64,000 bases of DNA from CBDAPU01 sp965198875 (GCA_965198875.1 CBDAPU010000001.1:1054001-1118000); one strand, 5' to 3'; shown: positions 52,965-61,938, counted from the first letter of the stretch. Program-made: numbers and translations. The notes: generated by a model from the letters alone, not told the origin.

Positions 52965-53795
52965 ATGTCCGCCTATAGAGACTTCACCGAAAGACTAACG
53001 CTCCTCTTCTTAAAGAACCCGGGGCTTGTGGTGACCACGTTAAGCAATATATTTACCATGCGCCTGATTGGTAATAAAACCCATGGCGATCTGGCCGAAA
53101 TCGCCATATCTGAGTTTATCAATCAGTACATGTATGACTTCAAGTCCCGGCATGTGGGCAAGGCTCTGTATCGGGCCAAATCAAAGGAGGAGGATATCCA
53201 GGTGATTAACGAGATAACGAAGGAGGAAATACCGATCAGCCTGAAGGCGTATGGAGATGGCCCTTTGCAATTATCCACAGATAAACACTCGCTGATGTTT
53301 CCGGCCCTCAAGGCGCTGGGAGAGAACATTTCCGAGCAGACGCTTAACTGTCTTTGGGATACGCCCGCATTTTCCGCCTTTGACGGGATCAACATCCTTG
53401 CGCTTATCTATAATGAGAAAAAGCAGGAATGCACTATACTGGTGTTCGATGCGGTGCGCGCCAGACAGGCGGCACACCGCATCACCCTGGAGCCCGCCAG
53501 GGGGCGGCGCAAGCACCCGGTCTACCGTTGCTATGACAAGGCGGGCGAGTATATCTTTGAAGTACGTTACGGGGATGCAACGGCAAACGCCTTGCAGCGC
53601 GGCCTTTGGACGCATACGCAAGCAGGGCTGCGCTATTTCAACTCGCTGACCAATGGTTGGGTCTCTTACTCTCATAAGCACTCGCTGGTGGCCCTGTTCT
53701 CCCATGCGCTGGTGGCCACCGAGAATGGACATCAAAGCGCCTTGCAGGAAATAAAGGCCGACATAGCGCAGAGCATAAAAAACACCAGGACGTGA
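52965..53795 (+). CDS. Putative type II restriction endonuclease
   Basis: A 276-residue protein placed directly before an adenine methyltransferase. It has no strong family hallmark I can name. The segment EEIPISLKAYGDGPLQLST (about residues 86-104) resembles the nuclease core of several type II enzymes, where a Lys on a beta strand precedes a YGxGPLQL-like stretch. Position, length, AAGGA ribosome-binding site and near overlap with the methyltransferase all fit a restriction partner. The recognition sequence cannot be told. Confidence 0.7.
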   Translation: MSAYRDFTERLTLLFLKNPGLVVTTLSNIFTMRLIGNKTHGDLAEIAISEFINQYMYDFKSRHVGKALYRAKSKEEDIQVINEITKEEIPISLKAYGDGPLQLSTDKHSLMFPALKALGENISEQTLNCLWDTPAFSAFDGINILALIYNEKKQECTILVFDAVRARQAAHRITLEPARGRRKHPVYRCYDKAGEYIFEVRYGDATANALQRGLWTHTQAGLRYFNSLTNGWVSYSHKHSLVALFSHALVATENGHQSALQEIKADIAQSIKNTRT

Positions 53796-53797
53796 TC

Positions 53798-54940
53798 ATG
53801 CTCAATCCGGACCTGTTTGGTCACATATCACCACAGAGTATCGCCACACAGGGGATCAAATATGCCGGCGCCAAGACCAGGCTGATTGCGCCGATCATGC
53901 AGCTGATCTCATCTGTCAAACCCAGATGCGTATTTGACGGCTTTGCCGGAACGACACGGGTCTCCCAGGCCCTGGCCAGGGCCGGGTACAAAGTCATCGC
54001 CAATGATCGGGCTATCTGGTCGAAGACCTTTGCCGAATGTTATCTGAATGCCCGTCAACCTGAGGCCCATTATCAAGGCATTATTGATCATCTGAATGCG
54101 GTTGCCCCCAAACAGGGCTGGTTCTCCGAGCACTACGGCGGAGAGGTGGTCGAGGGGAATCGCTCTCAGGGCAGGGACGGCCTGAAAAAACCCTTTCAGA
54201 TGCAAAACGCTAACAAACTCGATGGCATACGAGAAGAGATAGACTATATGGGGCTCACCGAGGATGAGAGGCACCTTGCGCTGACCAGCCTGATCCTGGC
54301 CCTGGAGCGTGTTGACAGCACACTGGGGCATTATGTGTCCTACCTTAAAGAATGGTCGCCGCGCTCGTTTAAGCCCCTGCACCTTAAACTGCCGCATATT
54401 GTACGCTCCGAGATGCAACATCAGATCTTTAACGAAGACGCCCTGGCCTTGGCCGGCAAGGTGGGCGCCGATGTCGCCTATTTCGACCCGCCCTATGGCT
54501 CCAATAATGAAAAAATGCCGCCGTCACGGGTGCGCTATGAGTCGTACTACCATATCTGGAAGACCATTATATTGAACGATCAGCCGCCGCTGTTTGGCGC
54601 CGCCAGGCGCCGTGCGGATTGTGCTGATCCGGTATGCGGCTCTGAGTTTGAAGAGTTTCGTCGCGCGGCAAACGGCAGGTTCAGGGTGATTGAGGCCCTG
54701 GCGCGTCTGCTCAATGACACCATTGCCCCTTATGTCGTCCTCTCCTACAGCTCCGGCGGTCGCGCAACAGCAACGGAATTGACGGAGATCCTGAGCGAGA
54801 ACGGCAGGATTATTGATTTTGTCAAAATATCACACAGGCGCCATGTCATGGCGCACATGACATGGACCCATGACTGGTTACGGGATGAGGATGCGGACAA
54901 TGTTGAATACCTGTTTCTGCTGCAAAAAAACCTTAGCTGA
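53798..54940 (+). CDS. N6-adenine DNA methyltransferase, D12 class
   Basis: A 380-residue methyltransferase. SAM-binding residues are in KYAGAKTRLIAPI (residues 21-33) and VFDGFAGTTRVSQAL (45-59), and the catalytic DPPY is at residues 230-233. This order is that of the D12 (alpha) class of adenine methylases. The ATG at 53798 is chosen; a GTG at 53792 in frame overlaps the upstream stop. With the preceding gene it forms a compact type II restriction-modification unit. An insertion-sequence remnant follows it, which suggests that the unit was acquired. Confidence 0.88.
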   Translation: MLNPDLFGHISPQSIATQGIKYAGAKTRLIAPIMQLISSVKPRCVFDGFAGTTRVSQALARAGYKVIANDRAIWSKTFAECYLNARQPEAHYQGIIDHLNAVAPKQGWFSEHYGGEVVEGNRSQGRDGLKKPFQMQNANKLDGIREEIDYMGLTEDERHLALTSLILALERVDSTLGHYVSYLKEWSPRSFKPLHLKLPHIVRSEMQHQIFNEDALALAGKVGADVAYFDPPYGSNNEKMPPSRVRYESYYHIWKTIILNDQPPLFGAARRRADCADPVCGSEFEEFRRAANGRFRVIEALARLLNDTIAPYVVLSYSSGGRATATELTEILSENGRIIDFVKISHRRHVMAHMTWTHDWLRDEDADNVEYLFLLQKNLS

Positions 54941-54972
54941 CAGGCGGGCAACGGCGGATAAGGCGCCTTAGC

Positions 54973-55239
54973 CTACCAGCTGAACAGCACCCACTGCGGC
55001 ACGCCGGGGTCTTTATATATGTCATTCGTACACGGCGTTACTTGGGGCAAGCGCTTGCAACATGGCTTTGCTGGCGTCAGGCAACCTTTCCATGAACACC
55101 TGTCCGTTGCCCTGATCAGGCCAGAGATGATGGTTTTCTGTCCGCTACCATGTCCTCGTTTGCCGTCAGTGCGCTTTGGACTAAAGTATGATTCATCTGC
55201 TTCGACCTCGCCCAAAAAGGGCGAAATACGGATGCACAA
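54973..55239 (-). pseudogene. Frameshifted IS1595-type transposase remnant
   Basis: The minus strand encodes GEVEADESYFSPKRTDGKRG followed by GHGSGQKTIISGLIR, which matches the start of the catalytic DDE domain of IS1595-family (ISXO2-like) transposases. After ATDR the similarity moves to another frame, which reads GQVFMERLPDASKAMLQAL and stops at 55024-55022. The N-terminal zinc-ribbon part and the rest of the DDE domain are missing. It is a dead fragment. No terminal inverted repeats were recognised. Confidence 0.8.
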
Positions 55240-55393
55240 GGCAAAACCGGATATCGTTTCATGTGATCAGGCTGTGCGTTTTATGGTGCTCCTCTTGCCT
55301 GATCCCAAGATGAAGACCATGAATAATGATGCGGTTTATCGGCCAGGTAACTCGTTAAGCACTACGCTTACCAAATTGAATCCACGGTTTTAA

Positions 55394-55843
55394 TCAGGCA
55401 ACGGCCTCCACCTTAAATGTCGTACCATCAACACCGATCACCTTAATCCTGCCGCCGCCGGCCATGTCCTCACCACTCACCTTCCAGCTTGTATCGTCCA
55501 CCTTGACCTTGCCAACGCCGTTGACGATAGGCTCTTCCAGTGTAAACACGCGCCCAACGTATTGCTCGCCACGCCGGTTCAGGGCCGGGGCGTCCGTCTG
55601 TGGCGGGTTGGCTTTCAAATAACGTTTATGCAACACCAAGCTGAGAACAGAGATAAGCGCAAAAATAACGATCTGTAGAAAAAAAGATAACTGCGGCACC
55701 GCCAGCATGAGCATCCCGACAACACCAGCGGCCACGCCCATCCATAGGAAATAGGTCACCGGGAGCACCAGCATTTCCAGCATGATCAGCAACAGCGCAA
55801 AAACAAGCCAGTGCCAGTAGACTATGCCGGATAACAAGGTCAT
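55394..55843 (-). CDS. NfeD-family membrane protein
   Basis: A 149-residue NfeD1b-type protein with N-terminal membrane helices (WLVFALLLIMLEMLVLPVTY, then two more) and a C-terminal OB-fold domain (GRVFTLEEPIVNGVGKVKV). These proteins act with SPFH/stomatin partners in membrane microdomains. It overlaps the SPFH gene by four bases. Confidence 0.9.
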   Translation of the reverse strand: MTLLSGIVYWHWLVFALLLIMLEMLVLPVTYFLWMGVAAGVVGMLMLAVPQLSFFLQIVIFALISVLSLVLHKRYLKANPPQTDAPALNRRGEQYVGRVFTLEEPIVNGVGKVKVDDTSWKVSGEDMAGGGRIKVIGVDGTTFKVEAVA

Positions 55844-56787
55844 TTTTCCTGCCCCCCGGCACTTTCGGGTTCCTGCCCGGCCGCCTTGCCGAAGGTCTCC
55901 TTCGCTATCTCGGCAATGCCGCTGATGGCGCCAATGACATTGCTCGCCTCCAAAGGCATGAGGATGACTTTCTGGTTCGGCGCGGCGGCGACGTCTTTTA
56001 ACGCTTCCACATACTTCGTCGCCACAAAGTAGTTCACCGCCTGTATGTCGCCGCTGGCAATCGCAGTGGAGACGTCTGTCGTTGCCCTGGCCTCGGCGGC
56101 GGCCAGACGCTCACGCGCCTCGGCCTCACGAAAGGCGGCCTCTTTCTCACCCTCGGCCGCCAGAATGGTGGCCTGCTTCTCCCCATCGGCCTTTAGTATT
56201 TCCGCCTGCTTGAAACCCTCGGCCTCAAGAATGTTTGCGCGCTTCTCGCGCTCCGCCTTCATCTGCCTGGCCATGGCGTCAACCAGGTCCCGTGGCGGGG
56301 TAATGTCCTTGATCTCAATACGGGTCACCTTCACGCCCCAGGGGCCGGTGGCCTCATCAACCACCTGCAGGAGTTGTGCATTGATGTGATCACGCTTGGA
56401 CAACAGCTCATCCAGATCCATAGAGCCCATGACCGTGCGGATGTTGGTCATGGTCAGGTTCAAGATGGCGTTCTGAAGATTGTTGACTTCATAGGCGGCC
56501 TTGGCGGCGTCCAGCACCTGAAAGAAGACCACACCATCCACCGCCACCATGGCATTGTCGCGGGTGATGATCTCCTGGGTCGGCACATCGAGCACCGTCT
56601 CCATCATGTTCATCTTCGCACCAACGACTTCAACAACAGGAATGATAAAATGCAGGCCGGGGCGAAAGGTCTTGGTGTATCGGCCAAAGTATTCCACCGT
56701 GTATTCAAAGCCCTGCGGCACGGTGACCGCCATCTTCATGAGCAGGACGATGGCGAAGATAAAGATAATAGTAGCGAGAATTTCCAT
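55840..56787 (-). CDS. SPFH/stomatin-like membrane protein
   Basis: A 315-residue paraslipin-type SPFH protein (QmcA-like). One N-terminal membrane helix (ILATIIFIFAIVLLMKM) is followed by the band-7 domain (VPQGFEYTVEYFGRYTKTF, VEIKDITPPRDLVDAMARQM-like segment) and a long Ala/Glu-rich coiled coil with near repeats of ILKADGEKQATILAAEGEK. It probably forms a ring at the inner membrane that scaffolds proteases or lipids. The coupled NfeD gene is its usual partner. Confidence 0.9.
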   Translation of the reverse strand: MEILATIIFIFAIVLLMKMAVTVPQGFEYTVEYFGRYTKTFRPGLHFIIPVVEVVGAKMNMMETVLDVPTQEIITRDNAMVAVDGVVFFQVLDAAKAAYEVNNLQNAILNLTMTNIRTVMGSMDLDELLSKRDHINAQLLQVVDEATGPWGVKVTRIEIKDITPPRDLVDAMARQMKAEREKRANILEAEGFKQAEILKADGEKQATILAAEGEKEAAFREAEARERLAAAEARATTDVSTAIASGDIQAVNYFVATKYVEALKDVAAAPNQKVILMPLEASNVIGAISGIAEIAKETFGKAAGQEPESAGGQEK

Positions 56788-56856
56788 GATGATTGTTCCT
56801 CTTCTTTAATGAAGATAGTTTAGGGACGCTCTGAGCACGTCAGATTTTCCTGCATT

Positions 56857-57228
56857 TTATTTCAAAAACCGGATGATGTAAGGGAAACGATAGCGCACGC
56901 CGTCATTCGTTTTTATCGATGCAATAACGATCATGATACACGAGTAAATAAGCAACACGGCCAGAAACACAAAGCCGATCAGCACAAGTATCAGCGCCGC
57001 AGAGACAAGATAGGCCATCATCAAGGTGAATTGAAAATTCAGCGCTTCTTTGCCCTGCTCATCCACAAAGGCATACTCGTCTTTTTTAATGGCCCAGATG
57101 ATCAATGGCCCGATAATATTGCCAAAGGGAATAATAAAACCGGACAAGGCGGACAGATGACAGATCATGGCCCAGTTACGCGCCTCTTTTTCAGGCCCTG
57201 GTGCTTCCACGACACCTTGCTCACTCAT
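56857..57228 (-). CDS. DUF4870 membrane protein
   Basis: A 123-residue protein with three membrane helices and the DUF4870 (Tic20-like) pattern: ARNWAMICHLSALSGFIIPF, IIGPLIIWAIKKDE and FVDEQGKEALNFQ. Function unknown in bacteria. It is 69 bases upstream of the SPFH gene on the same strand and may share its transcript. Confidence 0.85.
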   Translation of the reverse strand: MSEQGVVEAPGPEKEARNWAMICHLSALSGFIIPFGNIIGPLIIWAIKKDEYAFVDEQGKEALNFQFTLMMAYLVSAALILVLIGFVFLAVLLIYSCIMIVIASIKTNDGVRYRFPYIIRFLK

Positions 57229-57420
57229 GGCAATCTCCTCCCATTGATGGTGATGCAGATTTTATACTCTCTCCACCCCGATTTCCCGCCTTTCTGGTTT
57301 TTCGTTTTGGCGAGGTAAGTCTTCGGCAAAGCTGGGCGATACTGCATCACAACATCGCGCTGTGATCACCTATCCCCGGGCGCTGCCGGAACCGGCGATC
57401 ACCCCTGCCGGACACAACAC

Positions 57421-57470
57421 CCGGCATCGTTATTGGAGGGCATCGCCCCTGGGCTGGTTGGCGATGCCGG
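57421..57470 (+). promoter_or_regulatory. Two mutually exclusive hairpins upstream of rpe
   Basis: CGATGCCGG (57462-57470) can pair perfectly with CCGGCATCG (57421-57429). The overlapping GGCGATGCC (57460-57468) can instead pair perfectly with GGCATCGCC (57439-57447). Only one nine-base-pair stem can form at a time. The element is 57 bases before rpe-trpGDC. Such switching stems resemble attenuators, but there is no U-tract and no Trp-rich leader peptide with a start codon. It could also be a REP-like element. Confidence 0.35.
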
Positions 57471-57526
57471 CCGTGATCAGGTAAAGTGCGCGCATACTTA
57501 AAATACGGTAATACTATCGGCGACTG

Positions 57527-58198
57527 ATGACTGACTATGTAATTGCGCCATCGATTTTATCAGCGAATATAGCCCGGCTCGGCGAGGAAGTCGAGGCGGT
57601 GCTCGGCGCCGGGGCGGATTTTATTCATATCGATGTGATGGATAATCACTACGTCCCCAATCTCACCTTCGGCCCGCTCATGGTGTCGGCCTTGCGTGAG
57701 CATGGCATTACGGCGCCCCTGGATGTGCATCTGATGATCAAACCCGTGGACAGGATCATCCCTGATTTTGCCCAGGCCGGCGCCAGCTACATCACCTTCC
57801 ACCCCGAGGCCAGCGAGCATATCGACCGCTCACTGCAACTGATCCGGGATAAGGGTTGCAGGGCCGGTCTGGTGTTTAATCCGGCAACGCCCCTGCACTA
57901 CCTGGACTACCTCATGGACAAGGTGGATATGATCCTGTTGATGTCGGTTAATCCCGGTTTTGGCGGGCAACGTTTTATTCCATCGACACTGGCGAAACTA
58001 CAGCAGGCTCGCCACCTGATAGATAAATCAGGCCACGATATCCGCCTTGAAGTCGATGGCGGCGTGAACATGGGCAACATTGCCGAGATCGCCGCCGCTG
58101 GCGCCGACACCTTTGTCGCCGGCTCGGCTATCTTTAACTCCGATGAGTATGCCGAGGTTATCGGGCGGATGAGAAAAGCCTTGCACAGGGTCGCATAA
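57527..58198 (+). CDS. rpe: Ribulose-phosphate 3-epimerase
   Basis: A 223-residue TIM-barrel enzyme of the pentose phosphate (or Calvin) pathway. Motifs: APSILSANIARLGEEVEAV, FIHIDVMDNHYVPNLTFGP, LDVHLMI, VNPGFGGQRFIPS and EVDGGVN with the metal and catalytic His/Asp residues. It precedes trpG by 63 bases. The gph gene that often follows rpe is not here. Confidence 0.96.
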   Translation: MTDYVIAPSILSANIARLGEEVEAVLGAGADFIHIDVMDNHYVPNLTFGPLMVSALREHGITAPLDVHLMIKPVDRIIPDFAQAGASYITFHPEASEHIDRSLQLIRDKGCRAGLVFNPATPLHYLDYLMDKVDMILLMSVNPGFGGQRFIPSTLAKLQQARHLIDKSGHDIRLEVDGGVNMGNIAEIAAAGADTFVAGSAIFNSDEYAEVIGRMRKALHRVA

Positions 58199-58261
58199 AT
58201 CACCCCCCTCAAACCGTGAAGCGCTCTTATTATTCAACATAACCCAACCAGGCCAACGCTA

Positions 58262-58849
58262 ATGTTATTCATGCTGGATAATTATGACTCCTTCACCTAC
58301 AACCTGGTGCAATACCTGGGTGAGCTGGGTGAGGACGTGGCTGTTTTTCGCAATGATCAGATCAGCATAGAGGCGATCGAAAGATTAAACCCGGAGCGTA
58401 TCGTCATATCCCCCGGCCCCTGCACACCCAATGAGGCCGGCATATCACTGGATCTCATCCAGGCATTCAAAGGACAGCTCCCCATACTCGGCGTCTGTTT
58501 AGGTCACCAGAGCATTGGGCAGGCGATGGGCGGGCGCATTGTTCACGCTAACAACATCATGCACGGCAAAACCTCCGATATTTATCATCTCAATAGCGAT
58601 GTGTTCACCGGTCTTGCCAGTCCTTTTGTGGCGACCCGTTACCATTCACTGGTGATAGAGAAGGACACCCTGCCGGACTGCCTTCAGATCACCGCCTGGA
58701 GCCGATCAGAGACAGGCGAGATGGATGAGATCATGGGGATCAAACACAAGGACTACCCCCTGTTCGGTGTGCAATTTCACCCCGAATCCATACTCACCAC
58801 CTTTGGTCATGAGCTGCTAAGAAACTTCCTTTCCATCGACGCCCATTAA
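58262..58849 (+). CDS. trpG: Anthranilate synthase glutamine amidotransferase subunit
   Basis: A 195-residue class I amidotransferase. The nucleophile Cys is in LGVCLGHQSIGQA, and the His-Glu pair in VQFHPESI. It starts MLFMLDNYDSFTYNLVQYLG. It gives ammonia to TrpE for anthranilate, and in some bacteria also to PabB for p-aminobenzoate. No trpE lies in the window. trpD follows after seven bases. Confidence 0.94.
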   Translation: MLFMLDNYDSFTYNLVQYLGELGEDVAVFRNDQISIEAIERLNPERIVISPGPCTPNEAGISLDLIQAFKGQLPILGVCLGHQSIGQAMGGRIVHANNIMHGKTSDIYHLNSDVFTGLASPFVATRYHSLVIEKDTLPDCLQITAWSRSETGEMDEIMGIKHKDYPLFGVQFHPESILTTFGHELLRNFLSIDAH

Positions 58850-58856
58850 CCGCTTT

Positions 58857-59882
58857 ATGGATCCGCACACGGCATTAAACAAGGCCATCCATCAACGGGA
58901 TCTGTCCGCCGCCGAGATGAAGTGCGTGATGCAGGCGATGATGTCCGGGCAGATGAGCGATGCACAGATAGGCGGCTTTTTAATTGCGCTGAAGATGAAA
59001 GGGGAAACCCGTGAGGAGATCGCCGCCGCCGCCCATGTGATGCGTGATTTTGCGATAAGGGTCAAGGTGGATGGCCCGCACCTGGTTGATGTCGTCGGCA
59101 CCGGCGGTGATGGCCTGCATACCTTTAACATCTCCACCACCGCCACATTCGTTATCGCCGCCGCTGAAGGTCAGGTCGCAAAGCATAACAACCGTTCTAT
59201 CTCCAGCCGCTCCGGTAGCGCCGATGTGCTGGAGCAGGCGGGTATCGTGCTGGACTTAACACCTGAGCGGATCGCCCGTTGCATTAGTGAAGTGGGGGTG
59301 GGCTATATGTTCGCCCCCAACCACCATCCGGCCACCCGATACGCCGCCGGGCCTCGCAAGGAGCTGGCGATAAGAACCATATTTAATCTGCTTGGCCCGC
59401 TCACCAACCCGGCTTACGTAAAAAAACAACTCATCGGCGTCGGCCAGGCTGAGTTGCTGGAGACCTTCGCCTGGGTAACACAACAACTGGGCGGCGAACA
59501 TGCCATGATTGTGCGCTCCGATGACGGCATGGACGAGATCAGCAACGGCTCGGCCACCGAAGTCGTTGAATTGAAAAACGGCGATATGGAAAAATACCGC
59601 ATAACGCCGGAGCAATTCGGCATGGAAAAAACCGGCCAATCCGAACTCATCGTCAACGGCCCCAAGCAAAGCTACGATGTGATGCTCTCTGTGCTGGATA
59701 ACCAGCCGGGGCCGGCGCTGGATGTTGTGCTCCTTAACGCCGGGGCGGCCATCTATGTCGCCGACCTCACCACAACCATCGCCGAGGGCATTGAACTGGC
59801 CCGGGCAGTCATCGCCGAGGGCAAGGCCAGGGCCAAACTCGAAGCGCTCATCGCATTTACCCAAAACCTGGGAGCGGACTAA
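58857..59882 (+). CDS. trpD: Anthranilate phosphoribosyltransferase
   Basis: A 341-residue enzyme that joins anthranilate to PRPP. VVGTGGDGLHTFNIST near residue 80 binds PRPP, KHNNRSISSRSGSADVLEQ is the second signature, and APNHHPATRYAAGPRKELAI and NLLGPLTNPA are typical. It lies between trpG and trpC in the common trpGDC order. Confidence 0.96.
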   Translation: MDPHTALNKAIHQRDLSAAEMKCVMQAMMSGQMSDAQIGGFLIALKMKGETREEIAAAAHVMRDFAIRVKVDGPHLVDVVGTGGDGLHTFNISTTATFVIAAAEGQVAKHNNRSISSRSGSADVLEQAGIVLDLTPERIARCISEVGVGYMFAPNHHPATRYAAGPRKELAIRTIFNLLGPLTNPAYVKKQLIGVGQAELLETFAWVTQQLGGEHAMIVRSDDGMDEISNGSATEVVELKNGDMEKYRITPEQFGMEKTGQSELIVNGPKQSYDVMLSVLDNQPGPALDVVLLNAGAAIYVADLTTTIAEGIELARAVIAEGKARAKLEALIAFTQNLGAD

Positions 59883-59900
59883 CCTCACGGAGTATTGACC

Positions 59901-60695
59901 TTGAACGCCCCGGATATTCTCGCTGCAATCTTAAACTACAAAAAGCAGTTTGTTGCAAGACGCCGATCCAGCAAACCGCTGCAGGCGCTTAAAGAAGAGG
60001 CCGCAGGCGCCAGGCCCTGCTTGAGTTTTTATCAATCCATCAGGGAGAGGATCGACTCCGGCGCCCCGGCTATCATTGCCGAGATTAAAAAAGCATCGCC
60101 GAGCCGGGGCGTTATCCGCCAGGACTTTGCGCCGGTTGATATCGCTATCGGCTATGAAAAAGCCGGGGCCGCCTGTTTATCCGTACTCACTGATGAGAGA
60201 TTTTTTCAAGGTGCAGATGATGATCTGCAACAGATCAAGGCAAACACCAACATACCGGTGTTACGTAAAGATTTTATCATTGACCCCTATCAGGTCTATG
60301 AATCAAAGGCGCTCGGGGCGGACTGTATATTGCTCATCGTATCGGCGCTCAGTGATGGTCAATTACAGGAGCTCAGTATCATTGCCGCCGAGCTGGGGCT
60401 GGATATTCTCGTTGAAGTGCATAACCGGGAAGAGCTGGAAAGGGCGCTGCTGTTACGGACACCGCTTATCGGCATAAACAACCGTAACCTGCACACGTTT
60501 ACCACCTCTTTGCAAACAACCATTGATCTGTTGCCCGATATATTTCCGGACAGGACGATAGTCACGGAAAGCGGGATAGACCATCAAGACGATATCGCCT
60601 TCATGCGCGCTCACCAGGTCCATGCCTTTTTAATCGGCGAGAGCCTGATGAGGGCGCCGGATCCCGGACAGATGCTACGCTCACTCATCCATTAA
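59901..60695 (+). CDS. trpC: Indole-3-glycerol-phosphate synthase
   Basis: A 264-residue TIM-barrel enzyme, the monofunctional form without TrpF. Motifs: PAIIAEIKKASPSRGVI, FFQGADDDLQQIK, VLRKDFIIDPYQV, LVEVHNREELERAL and GINNRNLHTF. No ATG is available; two TTGs lie at 59895 and 59901. The CGGAG ends eight bases before the second one, which is preferred. Confidence 0.94.
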   Translation: MNAPDILAAILNYKKQFVARRRSSKPLQALKEEAAGARPCLSFYQSIRERIDSGAPAIIAEIKKASPSRGVIRQDFAPVDIAIGYEKAGAACLSVLTDERFFQGADDDLQQIKANTNIPVLRKDFIIDPYQVYESKALGADCILLIVSALSDGQLQELSIIAAELGLDILVEVHNREELERALLLRTPLIGINNRNLHTFTTSLQTTIDLLPDIFPDRTIVTESGIDHQDDIAFMRAHQVHAFLIGESLMRAPDPGQMLRSLIH

Positions 60696-60745
60696 AGATC
60701 ATCGCCACACACAGAGCAGCCCGATATTAAAGACGCCGGCCTTTG

Positions 60746-61132
60746 TCAGCCCTCTTTTTTTAAGCCGAATAATGCATCCAGCGTCGCTTTGGACGGCTCG
60801 GCCTCAGACATATCCCCTCCCCGTCACCTCATCATCATGGGGGTTAAGTCCAAATAATGTATTTAAATCAGACATGGCGGCATGGGCCTTTGCATGATCG
60901 GCGGGAACATAGGCGCCGGGGATGAGTTCAAGATGATCACAGAAGTTGGCTCTGTCTTTGTCCTTCACTTCATCGGCGATGGGCTGCCGACATCCCCTGG
61001 CCAGGGATGGATCATAAAAACGGCACATCCGGCAGATGCGAACGGCAGCATCACAGACCTGGCAACGGGCAACATTAAATCGTGCAGACTTGCACCGCAT
61101 TTCCAGCATTGCAACTCCTGCGGTGTTATCAT
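60746..61132 (-). pseudogene. Zinc-ribbon protein gene broken by two frameshifts
   Basis: Three consecutive minus-strand pieces together match one conserved small zinc-ribbon protein. Piece one, from ATG 61132, reads ITPQELQCWKCGASLHDL up to about 61060. Piece two, one frame over, reads CRMCRFYDPSLARGCRQP and DKDRANFCDHLELIPGAY, down to the stop at 60804. Piece three, back in the first frame, reads MSEAEPSKATLDALFGLKKE and stops at 60748-60746. An ATG at 61109 with AGGAG six bases upstream would translate piece two alone, but it loses the first CxxC. Piece one starts six bases after the TauE gene stops, so the original gene was in that operon. Sequencing error is an alternative to decay. Confidence 0.65.
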
Positions 61133-61138
61133 TTGGTG

Positions 61139-61891
61139 TTAGCTGAAAAACAACAGTTTAATAATGAAGATAAGCAGTACCCCATGCAACACCCATCTTA
61201 TCACCCGCTCTCCCCGATTGACCTGCACCTGTGCGCTCAACCAGGCCCCAAGGGCATTACCCAGCGCCAGGCTTGCCCCTAACACCCAGAAGATCTCTAT
61301 TTGGGAGGCGAAGACAATCAATGCCGCCAGCGTGTATGTGCCGATGATAAATGACTTATGCATATTGACCCTGACGAGATCAAGCCCCAGGGTGCGGCTG
61401 AGGACAGGGATGAATAAAAAGCCCACCCCCACCTGTATGCAACCACCGTAGAACCCCACCAGGGCGATGAGCCCATGGGCCAAGAATAACCGCCGGGGGC
61501 CTGGGGATAGGCCCTGCTCTGCTGTGGTGAGCGCCTTTTTAAGGCACATCAACAACATGACGATGATCATAATGACGGCGAGCGCCCGGTTAAACCACAC
61601 CCCTTCAAGGTGCACACCGGCGTAGGCGCCAATGACGGCGCCGGGCAGGGCGGCCAGGGCCAGGGTAGCGCTCAATCTGAAATCAGAATAACGCCTTCTG
61701 AAGAAGGCCACCACGGCCGTTAGCGTTTGAGCAAGGACGGCGATACGGTTAGTGCCGTTCGCCACCGGCCCCGGTAGCCCCATAAACAACATAACCGGAA
61801 TGCTGAGCAACGAGCCGCCGCCGGCCATGACGTTGACGAAACCGGCGACAAACCCAACCAGCGTCAGGATGATGCATTGCCAGATCTCCAT
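61139..61891 (-). CDS. TauE/SafE-family permease
   Basis: A 250-residue membrane protein with about eight helices in two similar halves. The first half has VGFVAGFVNVMAGGGSLLSI and the second LVGFYGGCIQVGVGFLFIPV, the TauE/SafE signatures. Members export sulfite, sulfoacetate or other organic anions; the substrate is unknown. The zinc-ribbon gene starts six bases after it. Confidence 0.9.
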   Translation of the reverse strand: MEIWQCIILTLVGFVAGFVNVMAGGGSLLSIPVMLFMGLPGPVANGTNRIAVLAQTLTAVVAFFRRRYSDFRLSATLALAALPGAVIGAYAGVHLEGVWFNRALAVIMIIVMLLMCLKKALTTAEQGLSPGPRRLFLAHGLIALVGFYGGCIQVGVGFLFIPVLSRTLGLDLVRVNMHKSFIIGTYTLAALIVFASQIEIFWVLGASLALGNALGAWLSAQVQVNRGERVIRWVLHGVLLIFIIKLLFFS

Positions 61892-61938
61892 TTATCTAAA
61901 GGGGCGATGACAACATATCAGATGAGGAGGCATTCATA

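Noticed and set aside
57400..57520. trp leader peptide for attenuation
   Set aside because: One frame contains two TGG codons (near 57449-57460), but they are not adjacent and there is no start codon or following U-tract terminator.
60804..61109. Zinc-ribbon protein as an intact 101-residue gene
   Set aside because: The frame has a good ribosome-binding site, but its first 14 residues are out of frame with a clear CxxC zinc-ribbon start encoded just upstream, so a frameshift explains it better.
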